In this document: piece by piece, positions 1 through 7,913 of the stretch
How positions within the stretch are numbered: the stretch's first letter is position 1
Layout of the letters: each line of letters starts with the position of its first letter
From: Gammaproteobacteria bacterium
Lineage (GTDB): Bacteria; Pseudomonadota; Gammaproteobacteria; Steroidobacterales; Woeseiaceae
Direction of reading: 5' to 3'
Assembly: GCA_009937605.1 (NCBI GenBank)
Contig: JAACFG010000004.1
Location: 1-42,697 of the forward strand
DNA length: 42,697 nt
Position numbers and translations under genes: made by a program
The notes under the pieces: generated by a model
Told to the model about the DNA's origin: nothing
The model's database searches: none
Seen by the model: the letters and a program-made list of their open reading frames with translations, nothing else

Positions 1-1861
1 GCTTTGCGGCGGTGACTTCGCCTGGCGGCACCGGCGGGCCGAACGTCACCGGGACCTTTGCGAACAGGCGGCCTGGTATTTTCCGGACTCCGCCGCCGTG
101 ATGTCGGCTGAACCAACTGCCCCAGAGTCGGCCTAGCGATACTGGCACTACGGGGACCGGTCGACGAGCGATAATCTTTTCTATGCCGGGCCGAAAGCGA
201 GCGATCTCACCGTCGCAGGTGAGTCCGCCTTCCGGAAAAATGCACACGATGTTGCCGGCCGCGAGTTCCGCGTCGACCAACTCAAACGCGTCGTCCATGA
301 TCTGCTTGTCCTCGCGAACGCCAGCGATTGGAATCGCTTTCATCGTCTTGAAGATGAAATTGAGCATGGGCATTTGGAAGATCTTGTACCACATGACAAA
401 CCGCATTGGCCGCCGGACGCACCCGGAAAGGATAATCGGATCCATGTAGCTCACGTGATTGCAAACGACAACTGCGGGTCCGCTTCTTGGTATGTTCTCG
501 AGCCCTGTTGGACGAACTCGATACACGAAACTGATGGCCATCCACGCCAGGAAGCGCATCAGGAACTCAGGCAGCAGCGTGTAGATATAGGCTGCGACCA
601 GAACGTTAAGCACTGCAATGACCAGGAACAGTTCGGGTATCGAAAACCCGATCTGCAAGAGAACCATAGAAAGGATAGCGGCACCAACCATCAGTAGTGC
701 GTTGATTATGTTGTTGGCTGCGATAATGCGGGACAGGTGTTGCCGCTTCGAGCGCTTCTGGATAAGCGCGTACAGCGGTACGCTGTAAAAACCTCCGAAT
801 GCACCTATCAATGCGAGATCGCCCAGTATTCGCCAGCTACCCGGGCGTGCCAGGAATTCGCCAATTGTGCTTGCGTGCGTGGCGTAGGCCTCGGGTTGTG
901 CAAAGTACAGATCGATCGCGAACAAGCTCAGGCCGATCGATCCAAATGGTACGAGGCCCAGCTCAATGCGATGTCCCGACATTCGTTCGCAAAACAACGA
1001 GCCGATGCCGACGCCAATTGCGAATGCAGCCAGTAACGAGGTTGTTATTGTCTCGTTGCCATTTAGAACATCGAGCGTGTACGCAGGGATCTGGATCGTC
1101 ATCGCCGAGCCGAAGAACCAGAACCACGATATGCCGAGGATGGACAGGAACACGCTGCGTTCTTCGCGCGCGAACTGGACGATACGCCAGGTCTCCTTCC
1201 AGGCATTCCAGTCGATACTGAGGTCAGGGTCCACGGCCTTCGTTGTCGGCACGTGTCGGCTCGTGAGGTAGCCGACTATCGCTACACCCACGAGGCAGGC
1301 GCCGAGAATTGTCTGCTTACTTACATCGAGGCCATTCGACATGTTATCGGCGACAGCAATGCCGCCGATGATCAAGCCGAGAATGATTGCAATGTAGGTA
1401 CCGGATTCGACCAGTGCATTGCCGCCAACGAGTTCGTCATCCGATAATTTCTGCGGCAAGTAGGCGTACTTGACCGGTCCGAACATCGTGGACTGGCAAC
1501 CCATAAGGAACAGGACGAGAAGCAGCAGGGAATAGCTCTCGGATACGAGGGCGGTTGCGGCCAGCATCATCAGCACGATTTCCAGCGTCTTTACGCGCCG
1601 AATAAGCATCGACTTCTCGTACTTGTCGGCCAGCTGTCCGGCCGTCGCCGAAAACAGGAAGAAGGGCAAAATGAACAGTCCGGCCGCCACGTTCGCGAGC
1701 TGGGTGTGATCCATGCCCGCAACCAGGACGCCCTGGAACGTGATCAGGATCACAAGGCCATTACGGAAAATATTGTCGTTAAGGGCGCCGAGAAACTGGG
1801 TTGCGAAAAATGGCGCGAAGCGCCGCTGGCGTAGCAGGGAAAACTGGCTTGATCCAGACAA
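1..1861 (-). CDS. MFS transporter fused to PlsC-type acyltransferase (3' end cut by window edge)
   Basis: About 620 residues are visible and the frame is still open at the window edge. Residues 20-430 form a 12-helix MFS carrier of the lysophospholipid transporter (LplT) type, opening with the motif QFLGALNDNIF. From about residue 450 a glycerolipid acyltransferase domain follows, with the catalytic HX4D motif HVSYMD (His469, Asp474) and the FPEGG phosphate-binding motif at 542-546. In LplT/Aas systems the carrier flips lysophospholipids inward and the acyltransferase re-acylates them at the inner membrane; here both are one polypeptide. Many relatives also carry a C-terminal acyl-ACP/AMP ligase, which would lie beyond the edge. 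The start is probably TTG at 1859-1861, with AAGAGA about 8 bases upstream; no ATG is in frame between an upstream stop near 1975 and this point. Family is secure; the start is uncertain. Confidence 0.88.
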   Translation of the reverse strand, partial: MSGSSQFSLLRQRRFAPFFATQFLGALNDNIFRNGLVILITFQGVLVAGMDHTQLANVAAGLFILPFFLFSATAGQLADKYEKSMLIRRVKTLEIVLMMLAATALVSESYSLLLLVLFLMGCQSTMFGPVKYAYLPQKLSDDELVGGNALVESGTYIAIILGLIIGGIAVADNMSNGLDVSKQTILGACLVGVAIVGYLTSRHVPTTKAVDPDLSIDWNAWKETWRIVQFAREERSVFLSILGISWFWFFGSAMTIQIPAYTLDVLNGNETITTSLLAAFAIGVGIGSLFCERMSGHRIELGLVPFGSIGLSLFAIDLYFAQPEAYATHASTIGEFLARPGSWRILGDLALIGAFGGFYSVPLYALIQKRSKRQHLSRIIAANNIINALLMVGAAILSMVLLQIGFSIPELFLVIAVLNVLVAAYIYTLLPEFLMRFLAWMAISFVYRVRPTGLENIPRSGPAVVVCNHVSYMDPIILSGCVRRPMRFVMWYKIFQMPMLNFIFKTMKAIPIAGVREDKQIMDDAFELVDAELAAGNIVCIFPEGGLTCDGEIARFRPGIEKIIARRPVPVVPVSLGRLWGSWFSRHHGGGVRKIPGRLFAKVPVTFGPPVPPGEVTAAK

Positions 1862-1944
1862 AAGTTGGCATCTCTTGAGTAGGCAGCCCGCACTATAACG
1901 TGAAAGAACTGCGATTTCGTTCAAAACTGCGAACTCGGCCCGAC

Positions 1945-1971
1945 TTGGCGATTTGACAATTTTGCTATGAT
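1945..1971 (+). promoter_or_regulatory. Possible promoter for the EexN-like gene
   Basis: A good -10 box, TATGAT (1966-1971), lies about 62 bases before the start codon. The best -35 match is TTGGCG at 1945-1950 with a short 15-base spacer. A perfect TTGACA at 1953-1958 is only 7 bases from the -10 and cannot pair with it. Weak call from sequence only. Confidence 0.25.
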
Positions 1972-2032
1972 CGAAACTGCAGCATGCTGAATTTTCTACC
2001 ATTTAATCAATTTTTTCGGACAAGAACGCAAA

Positions 2033-2638
2033 ATGTCGAGGCAACTGACCACACTGATCATAGGACTCGGAATAATCTCCGGCTGTACACCGGAGCCGCC
2101 GCCCGCCAGGACCGCGACCGAGTTTGTTGAGAACCCGATCTTGCTGGAAGCGGCGATGATCCGCTGTGCAAAGGACCGTTCGACCACGAAATATGAGGCG
2201 GAATGCATCAATGCCCGGGAGGCGGTCAAACGCATTCAGGCCAAGGAAGAACAAGAGCGTCGCGAAGACCTCGAGGCGCGTTCGGAGAGGAAGCGCAAGG
2301 CACTGCGTCGGACCCAGGAAGCGACTGCCGAGGCGCGCCGGCGCGCCGAAGAGGCCGCGCGAATGCGCGAGGAAGCTGAATACCTGGCTCAGTTTGGTGC
2401 GCTGCCGCCTTCAGAAGAGGACGATGAGGGCGCTCTGCCGGAAGGTAACCTCCCGGGCGCAGTCGTACCGGAATCCGAGGCGACGGAACCGTCTACCGAG
2501 ACATACGGTGACACATTACCCGCTGTCGACGGAGGTAATGCGCCCATGGCCGAGCCGGTTCCCGACGAGGAGCAAGCTTCCGATCTCGACGCTGTGCGCG
2601 AAGAATTACGCCGTCGCAGCGAGGAAGACCGCAACTAG
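2033..2638 (+). CDS. EexN-like lipoprotein with charged coiled-coil tail
   Basis: A 201-residue predicted lipoprotein. The N-terminus is a short lipoprotein signal ending in the lipobox IISGC (Cys18). It is followed by an EexN-like segment (about residues 28-66): TEFVENPILLE, a conserved Cys, then ECINAREAV, the pattern of entry-exclusion/EexN family lipoproteins. Residues 67-120 are a highly charged Arg/Glu/Ala-rich helix, probably coiled coil. The rest is acidic, Pro/Glu-rich and likely disordered, ending in another charged helix. Plasmid EexN proteins block redundant conjugation, but chromosomal members like this one occur without conjugation genes and have no established role. No conjugation genes are visible here. 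It is a single-gene unit between two minus-strand genes. Gene call is good; functional name is tentative. Confidence 0.75.
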   Translation: MSRQLTTLIIGLGIISGCTPEPPPARTATEFVENPILLEAAMIRCAKDRSTTKYEAECINAREAVKRIQAKEEQERREDLEARSERKRKALRRTQEATAEARRRAEEAARMREEAEYLAQFGALPPSEEDDEGALPEGNLPGAVVPESEATEPSTETYGDTLPAVDGGNAPMAEPVPDEEQASDLDAVREELRRRSEEDRN

Positions 2639-2650
2639 CACCCGTGGCTC

Positions 2651-3460
2651 TTACTCGGTTCCATTGTCGTCAGGCTCGCCCGGGCCAGGCATGGCAAACG
2701 TGCGAACCTCACCCCGTTCTTCCGCAGTATCCTGCGCCGCTGTGGTACCGGCCTGCATACCAGGCTGAGTCGGCAAGCGCATGGTTTGGGCGGTGAGGAT
2801 TTGCACAAACGTGTTTGCGGTGTCAGGCGCAATGTTCGGCGAACTCGCAAAGATCACTTCTGGCGTCATGCTGGTCGACCCGTAATAAGCTGCGTTTGCT
2901 TTGCGATCCATAGTGACTCCGGCGCCCTCAAGGGCAACGCCCGCAAACAAACCCCGGCTACGGGAGTACGAATAGACTTCAGCCTGGAAGCGGATATCCG
3001 TCGCGGCGCTCGTGGTTCGACCAACCGGACCGGCCGCCACCGACGCATTTGCACCGAGCGTCAGTTTGCCGTTGGCGATGCTATCGATACCCTTGCGCGT
3101 CTTGAAAACGAGAATGATGTCGGTCGAATCGGCACCAATTTGCCACCCCAGGCTGCCAGAAGTCATTGTGATGAATGCCGGATTACTCCAGGAGTCGTCA
3201 TCCTGGCGCACAACGATGATGCCCTTGCCACGGCTGACACCAATCCCAAAAGCGGCCCTGATTACATTGGGGACAACGGCGACTCCATACGCTCGCGACA
3301 GCAGGCTCGGTGGTATGGATTTCTCCGGAATACGAGTCAGCTGATCCACCACGTCCGCGGCGTCCGACACTCGCTTCTCTTCGCGCGTCGCGTCCTGGGC
3401 ATGGGCAGTAGAGATAAGGGCCATCATGATCATGCTGGCCAGAATATGCATGTTCTTCAT
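2651..3460 (-). CDS. Exported SYLF/YSC84-domain lipid-binding protein
   Basis: A 269-residue protein with a cleavable signal peptide (residues 1-21, ending STAHA-Q). Residues 30-215 match the SYLF (YSC84) domain: the segment LSRAYGVAVVPNVIRAAFGIGVSRGKGI followed by Gly-rich strands and the late EGAGVTMDRKANAAYYG segment. SYLF domains bind phosphoinositide-like or anionic lipids in eukaryotes; bacterial members are exported and their ligand is unknown. The C-terminal 50 residues are low-complexity and probably flexible. It is third in a minus-strand run behind lemA and the M48 protease, separated from the latter by 67 bases. A small hairpin (CGACA/TGTCG, 3468-3482) overlaps the leader just before the start. 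The family assignment is firm; the role is not known. Confidence 0.88.
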   Translation of the reverse strand: MKNMHILASMIMMALISTAHAQDATREEKRVSDAADVVDQLTRIPEKSIPPSLLSRAYGVAVVPNVIRAAFGIGVSRGKGIIVVRQDDDSWSNPAFITMTSGSLGWQIGADSTDIILVFKTRKGIDSIANGKLTLGANASVAAGPVGRTTSAATDIRFQAEVYSYSRSRGLFAGVALEGAGVTMDRKANAAYYGSTSMTPEVIFASSPNIAPDTANTFVQILTAQTMRLPTQPGMQAGTTAAQDTAEERGEVRTFAMPGPGEPDDNGTE

Positions 3461-3527
3461 TTAGTATCCGACAAACCTGTCGTTCCGGGGTTCGATTCAG
3501 GCCGCCATAATACGTCAAAAAACTGAG

Positions 3528-5474
3528 CTATTTGTGAACGAGAATCGGCGGTAACGGACAGTCCAGCGTAGCGCAGACGGCGCGAATCAGTTCGGCTTCG
3601 GTGACAGTCAGCTTGCCATCGTGACCGGCCGTTGCGCTGACGGCGCGAAGTAGCGATTCCTTGCCCTTGCTGTTCAGCCGCTGCAATACGTCGAGTCTGC
3701 GATCCAGTACCGGAACCGTGCGTTCGTGTTTGGACGAGTATTCGAACCCGCGCGCCCATTCTCCGAGCGAATCGACGCCTGCCCTGAACGCGGCACGTTT
3801 TTGCTTTTCGTCGTCGTGGCCATGATCTGCGAGAACACGTAGCAGGCCAATTACCGCTTCACGCAGCTCGCCGCGCTTTGGGCGGCGAGCGCGTTGGCGT
3901 CCGGACGGGTCAACGGCCTGGCCCAGATTGCTGCTAAGCATGCGGTAGAAACAATACTCGTACAGATCAAACTCACCATCCACTTCGATCAGGCGAGTGG
4001 CCAGCGATACGAGGTAGCTGAGCTCCTGTGTGGGCCGCTGCTTTAGCGCGGGAAAAGCAACTTCCATTAATGGCAGACGATACTCTGCCCCTGTATCCGC
4101 GAGTTCATCGTAAAAGCGTCGTACAAGTGTTGCGCGCTCGCTGCCCAGTTGCTCGCGCACCAGTACGAATTGCCGATCAGTGACATGGCCTGACCGATCG
4201 AGGGTCATTGCGATTGTCAGGAGATAGGAAAACTCCGGAGAATGCGCCGCGTCATAGAGCGACGCCGGAATCGACTCCCTTAAGTGCCTGGCATACTCAA
4301 CATGTTCATTCGCGGGTTGCCCCACCGACCCGGCGATCGAGTCGACCAGGATCTCGGTGCTGCCTGCCGCAAACGCCGCGGTGCCGTCACCACCAAAGCC
4401 AGAGGTCGCCTCACTGGAGGTGCCGGACCTCTGCTGGTGATCGCGCAGACTTACGCGCGGGAAATCCGATTCTTTGAAGTTGGGATCAAGTGCCTGGATT
4501 CGGTCGATCAGCGGTGGGTGCGTTGCAAATACACCGAACAGTCTGGAACCTGAGCCGAATAACATGTGACTGACTTCTTCCGGGTCCGCCTCTTTGATTA
4601 GCGAGCCCTGGCTATAGCCACCTATCTTCTTGAGTGCATTCGCGATGCCATCGCTCTGGCGCGTGAACTGGACGGCTGACGCGTCCGCCAGGTATTCGCG
4701 TTGCCGCGATACGCCTGCCTTGATGATCCGCGCAAAGAACATGCCGATGCCGCCGAGAATCGCAAGACCGAGGCCGATTATTAAAACGACGGGCGCGCCA
4801 CGATTATTGCGGCTAGCCAATAACCGAGTGCGATAGCCACCTCGAACGATCAGACGGCCAATCAGGCTGAGGACCATGATGCCGAACAGGATGCCCATGA
4901 GACGTATGTTGAGTCGCATGTCACCGTTCAGAATGTGGCTGAATTCATGCGCGATGACCCCTTGCAGCTCGTCACGCTCGAGCAACTCGAGGGCGCCGCG
5001 CGTGACTGCAACCGCCGCATCGCTCGTGGTATACCCGGCCGCGAATGCGTTAATGCCGCTCTCTTCTTCGAGGACATAAATTTCGGGAACCGGCACGCCG
5101 GACGCGATCGCCATCTCCTCGACGACATTGCGCAGACGCCGGCGCAATGGATCCCGAACATCGGCCGGCACGAGCGTCCCACCAACCTGGCGCGCGACAT
5201 TGCCGCCACCAGAGGACAACACCGCTGTCTTGAACAGGCTGGCACCAACAATGAAAAGAGTTGTCAGCAGCGCGACTACGGCCGGAATGGCCCAGTTCTG
5301 CGTAATAAAACCTGCGGGAGTGTAGGTCCCGTATCCCGCGTTTGTGAAACCGTACAGCGCGAAAGTAACGACCGCCGTCACGCCGGCGACGATCAGGATC
5401 GTTGCGACGATGTAGGCGGCGACCAAGCGTCGAGATGCCTTGCGCGCCTGGTCCTGCGCGGCGAAGAAGTTCAC
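3528..5474 (-). CDS. Membrane-bound M48 (HtpX-like) zinc metalloprotease
   Basis: A 648-residue protein. Two transmembrane helices (about 17-43 and 62-86) precede the catalytic domain. The zinc site is HEFSH at 176-180, with the third ligand Glu260 in REYLADASAVQFTR. Two more hydrophobic helices lie at 190-210 and 228-250, as in HtpX. HtpX-type proteases degrade misfolded inner-membrane proteins with the active site facing the cytoplasm. HtpX is about 290 residues, so the C-terminal 320 residues are extra; they look mainly helical and carry no motif I recognise. The stop of lemA is 8 bases from this start, so the two are almost certainly co-transcribed; LemA plus a long M48 protease is a recurrent bacterial pair. 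Substrates are unknown. Confidence 0.92.
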   Translation of the reverse strand: MNFFAAQDQARKASRRLVAAYIVATILIVAGVTAVVTFALYGFTNAGYGTYTPAGFITQNWAIPAVVALLTTLFIVGASLFKTAVLSSGGGNVARQVGGTLVPADVRDPLRRRLRNVVEEMAIASGVPVPEIYVLEEESGINAFAAGYTTSDAAVAVTRGALELLERDELQGVIAHEFSHILNGDMRLNIRLMGILFGIMVLSLIGRLIVRGGYRTRLLASRNNRGAPVVLIIGLGLAILGGIGMFFARIIKAGVSRQREYLADASAVQFTRQSDGIANALKKIGGYSQGSLIKEADPEEVSHMLFGSGSRLFGVFATHPPLIDRIQALDPNFKESDFPRVSLRDHQQRSGTSSEATSGFGGDGTAAFAAGSTEILVDSIAGSVGQPANEHVEYARHLRESIPASLYDAAHSPEFSYLLTIAMTLDRSGHVTDRQFVLVREQLGSERATLVRRFYDELADTGAEYRLPLMEVAFPALKQRPTQELSYLVSLATRLIEVDGEFDLYEYCFYRMLSSNLGQAVDPSGRQRARRPKRGELREAVIGLLRVLADHGHDDEKQKRAAFRAGVDSLGEWARGFEYSSKHERTVPVLDRRLDVLQRLNSKGKESLLRAVSATAGHDGKLTVTEAELIRAVCATLDCPLPPILVHK

Positions 5475-5481
5475 AGTCTAA

Positions 5482-6072
5482 TCAGGTGAACGAAACTTCC
5501 GGTGCATCGCGCATTTCCTCGCTTTCGATTTCCAGGAAGCTCGCGGACTCGAAATCGAACATCCCGGCGACAAAGTTGTTCGGGAAGTTTTGTACCGAGT
5601 TGTTGTAACCCATGACCGCGTCATTGAAAGCCTGCCTCGAGAATGCGACCTTGTTTTCTGTGGTGGCGAGTTCCTCCTGGAACTGCATCATATTTTGATT
5701 GGCTTTGAGATCGGGATAGGCCTCCGACAGGGCAAAGAGACGGCTGAGCACACTACCCAGGGCGCCTTCTGCACCGCCAAGCTTCTCCATCGCTGCCGCG
5801 TTGGCCGGGTCAGCCTTGGCCGCATCAAGCGCCGATACCGCGGTGTTGCGGGCTTTTATCACGGCTTCAAGCGTGTCACGCTCGTGCTTCATGTAGCCCT
5901 TGACGGCTTCGACGAGATTGGGAATCAAGTCGTGACGACGCGTAAGTTGTACGTCAATCTGGGCAAATGCGTTTCTGACACGGTTGCGTTCGTTAACCAG
6001 GCGGTTGTAAATACCGATAGCCCAGAACACAATCGCAGCGATGATGCCGAGGAAAATCAGGAATGAAATCAT
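5482..6072 (-). CDS. lemA: LemA family protein
   Basis: A 196-residue protein with one N-terminal transmembrane helix (residues 2-21, MISFLIFLGIIAAIVFWAIG) and the conserved LemA core: YNRLVNERNRVRNAFAQIDVQLTRRHDLIPNLVEAVKGY, then long amphipathic helices ending with NNFVAGMFDFESASFLE. The function of LemA is poorly defined; it is membrane-anchored with the bulk as a four-helix bundle and is typically encoded next to M48 proteases, as here (8 bases upstream of one). I place the start at the ATG preceding the membrane helix; an upstream in-frame extension of 19 residues is less likely. The start region overlaps the divergent apbE start by about 10 bases, so the two promoters must lie inside each other's coding sequence. 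Confidence 0.93.
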   Translation of the reverse strand: MISFLIFLGIIAAIVFWAIGIYNRLVNERNRVRNAFAQIDVQLTRRHDLIPNLVEAVKGYMKHERDTLEAVIKARNTAVSALDAAKADPANAAAMEKLGGAEGALGSVLSRLFALSEAYPDLKANQNMMQFQEELATTENKVAFSRQAFNDAVMGYNNSVQNFPNNFVAGMFDFESASFLEIESEEMRDAPEVSFT

Positions 6073-7103
6073 TGTCCCGCTCCTTGCGTGAGTTTTGTTG
6101 CGCCAAGCATAACCCCGGGCTTGGACCAAGACTAGCAGCGCTCCTGTTATTGCTGCCGTTCACCGCGGCCGAAGCCGATTGGATCGGTGATGCCCGTCCC
6201 ATGATGGGCACCGAGGTAAGCGTTTACCTCTGGAGCGACGACCCGGAGGCGGGGCGCCTGGCGCTCGACGAGGTTTTTGAGGAGGCGGCACGTATCGACC
6301 GCCTCATGAGTACCTACAGAGATGATAGCGAAATCTCGAAAATCAACCGCGAGGCGGCTGATCAGCCGGTTGCGGCAGGGGATGAGCTGTTTGGCCTGAT
6401 ACGTCGTGCCCTCGACATTTCAGTCCTGACACGGGGGGCATTTGACGTCACCTACGACAGTGTCGGCCAACACTATGATTTCCGCTCGCGACAGCGGCCG
6501 GATGAGGACACGATCGAGGCCGAACGCGTCAATATTGACTACCGACTGGTCGTTTTGGACCAGGCGGCCGGTACCGTGAGCTTCGCGAAGGAAGGGGTAC
6601 GCATCAACCTGGGCGGCATAGCCAAGGGCTATGTCGTCGAAAGGGGCATCGATATCCTGCGCCACCGCGGCATCGAAAACGGGATTGTCACGGCCGGTGG
6701 GGATTCGCGCTTGCTCGGTGATCGTCGCGGCCGTCCCTGGATGGTCGGCATTCGAGACCCCCGCAACGAAGCCCAGGTGGCGATTTCCGTACCGCTGGCC
6801 GACGAGGCAATCTCGACCTCCGGCGACTATGAGCGTTATTTCGACGAGGACGGCGTGCGCTACCACCACATTATTCGCCCCAGCACAGGCGTTCCGGCCA
6901 GCGGCGTACACAGTGCCACGGTATTCGGGCCCGACGCGGTGATCACAGACGCGCTGTCCACGTCGGTTTTTGTCATGGGGGTCGAACAAGGCCTGACGCT
7001 AATCGGCAATCTGCCGGACTATGAAAGCATCGTCATCGACGCGGACGGAAAGGTCTTCTACTCCGACGGGCTGGCGCCGCCTGAGACACAGTCCCCAGAT
7101 TAG
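6063..7103 (+). CDS. apbE: FAD:protein FMN transferase (ApbE)
   Basis: A 346-residue periplasmic flavin transferase that covalently attaches FMN to Thr/Ser of targets such as Rnf or Nqr subunits. It has an Arg-rich N-terminus and a signal peptide to about residue 38 (TAAEA-D). ApbE hallmarks follow: MMGTEVSVYLW, the RGAFDVTYDSVGQHYDF segment, INLGGIAKGYVVERGID (FAD binding), TAGGDSRLLG and the metal-site segment TDALSTSVFVMG. No flavinylation target is encoded nearby. The start at 6063 overlaps the divergent lemA start and has AGG only one base upstream, too close to be a normal ribosome site; in-frame TTG codons at 6072 and 6084 would still leave a signal peptide. Family is certain; the start is not. 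Confidence 0.93.
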   Translation: MKSLSRSLREFCCAKHNPGLGPRLAALLLLLPFTAAEADWIGDARPMMGTEVSVYLWSDDPEAGRLALDEVFEEAARIDRLMSTYRDDSEISKINREAADQPVAAGDELFGLIRRALDISVLTRGAFDVTYDSVGQHYDFRSRQRPDEDTIEAERVNIDYRLVVLDQAAGTVSFAKEGVRINLGGIAKGYVVERGIDILRHRGIENGIVTAGGDSRLLGDRRGRPWMVGIRDPRNEAQVAISVPLADEAISTSGDYERYFDEDGVRYHHIIRPSTGVPASGVHSATVFGPDAVITDALSTSVFVMGVEQGLTLIGNLPDYESIVIDADGKVFYSDGLAPPETQSPD

Positions 7104-7120
7104 GCAACAAACCCGGCTGT

Positions 7121-7136
7121 GTCGCCGAAAGGCGAC
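7121..7136 (+). terminator. Hairpin after apbE (possible weak terminator)
   Basis: A perfect 6-bp stem GTCGCC/GGCGAC closed by a stable GAAA tetraloop, 17 bases after the apbE stop. No U-run follows, so it may act as an RNA 3'-end stabiliser or a Rho-assisted terminator. It is the first element of the 311-base gene-free interval 7104-7414; the other elements I can see there are a 17-bp palindrome and a weak promoter. Confidence 0.45.
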
Positions 7137-7163
7137 GGATATTCACTTCAAATTCAGACTCAT

Positions 7164-7180
7164 ATGCCTATCATAGGCAT
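7164..7180. promoter_or_regulatory. 17-bp perfect palindrome, candidate operator
   Basis: ATGCCTAT-C-ATAGGCAT: 8-bp arms around a single central base. It lies 24 bases upstream of the best -35 box for the tlpA/TPR/ExbB operon, a normal place for an activator site. The stem is too AT-mixed and lacks a T-run to be a terminator. The regulator is unknown; no regulator gene is adjacent. Confidence 0.5.
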
Positions 7181-7203
7181 CTAGACCCGTGCACAGGAAA
7201 TCA

Positions 7204-7232
7204 TTGGGAATAGTGTCGATTTAACGTAATCT
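7204..7232 (+). promoter_or_regulatory. Weak sigma-70-like promoter for the trans-envelope operon
   Basis: TTGGGA (7204-7209) and TAATCT (7227-7232) are separated by 17 bases. Both boxes are imperfect, which would fit a promoter needing an activator at the palindrome upstream. It would leave a leader of about 175 bases before the TlpA start, in which I see nothing clear. Confidence 0.3.
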
Positions 7233-7414
7233 GGGACGATTGCGCACCTCGAATAACCCCAAAAGAGCCGTCACATTATGTTCAGAGAATCTGGCATTTG
7301 TGACGATTATCACGGCCCGGACGCCTCCCGGCTGTCACCATTCGACGCTGAGTGGTGCAGTTTGGGCGGTTTTCCATTGGAAGGACCAGGGCTCGCAATA
7401 CAAGGAATGGACGA

Positions 7415-7912
7415 ATGAAATTCAAGAACACGATTATCGCGCTGGTGTTCAGCGTTTTCGCGGCATCCGGCCTCGCATCCAGCGGCATGGAGGGACAGCC
7501 GGCACCGGATTTCGCTCTGAAAAGCTCAACCGGCGAAAACCTCCGCCTTTCTGAATACCGCGGCGACGTCGTCATGATCAATTTCTGGGCAACCTGGTGT
7601 GGCCCGTGCCGCCAGGAAATGCCGCTGCTTGACGCACTTTACGCACGCTACGAACGCGTAGGCTTCAACCTGCTTGGCGTCAACATTGACGACGACTCAC
7701 GTCGTGCCATGCAGATGATTGAAGAGCTGGGCGTCAGTTTCCCGGTGCTGTTTGATGCCCGCAAGGAAGTTAGCGAGCTTTACGAAGTCAATGCCATGCC
7801 GGTTACGGTGATTGTCGATCGCGAAGGCAATGTCCGCTACATCCACCAAGGATACAAGCCCGGGTACGAGGACAAGTACCTGGATCAAGTTCGTTCACTG
7901 TTGAGAGAGTAA
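7415..7912 (+). CDS. Exported TlpA/ResA-like thioredoxin
   Basis: A 165-residue thioredoxin-fold protein. Signal peptide at residues 1-23 (MKFKNTIIALVFSVFAASGLA-S). The AhpC/TSA-Redoxin domain carries the active site WCGPC (Cys62, Cys65) and the cis-Pro loop at NAMPVTVIVD. ResA/TlpA-type proteins reduce disulfides in exported proteins, classically in cytochrome c maturation. Here it is the first gene of the operon with TPR and ExbB/ExbD genes, the next start being 2 bases after its stop, so its client may be a component of that machine. The start is supported by AAGGA at 7402-7406, 8 bases upstream; a longer 186-residue version would bury the signal peptide. Confidence 0.9.
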   Translation: MKFKNTIIALVFSVFAASGLASSGMEGQPAPDFALKSSTGENLRLSEYRGDVVMINFWATWCGPCRQEMPLLDALYARYERVGFNLLGVNIDDDSRRAMQMIEELGVSFPVLFDARKEVSELYEVNAMPVTVIVDREGNVRYIHQGYKPGYEDKYLDQVRSLLRE

Positions 7913-7913
7913 T

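Noticed and set aside
1953-1971. TTGACA followed by TATGAT upstream of the lipoprotein gene
   Set aside because: Only 7 bases separate the boxes, far too few for a sigma-70 promoter; TTGGCG with a 15-base gap is kept as the weak alternative.
2033-2638. Evidence for an integrated conjugative element (EexN is an entry-exclusion family)
   Set aside because: No conjugation, relaxase or integrase gene or attachment repeats are present; chromosomal EexN-like lipoproteins occur without them.
3484-3512. GGTTCGATTC-like string resembling a tRNA T-loop followed by GCCA
   Set aside because: The flanking bases do not form a 5-bp T-stem and no acceptor, D or anticodon arms are found on either strand.
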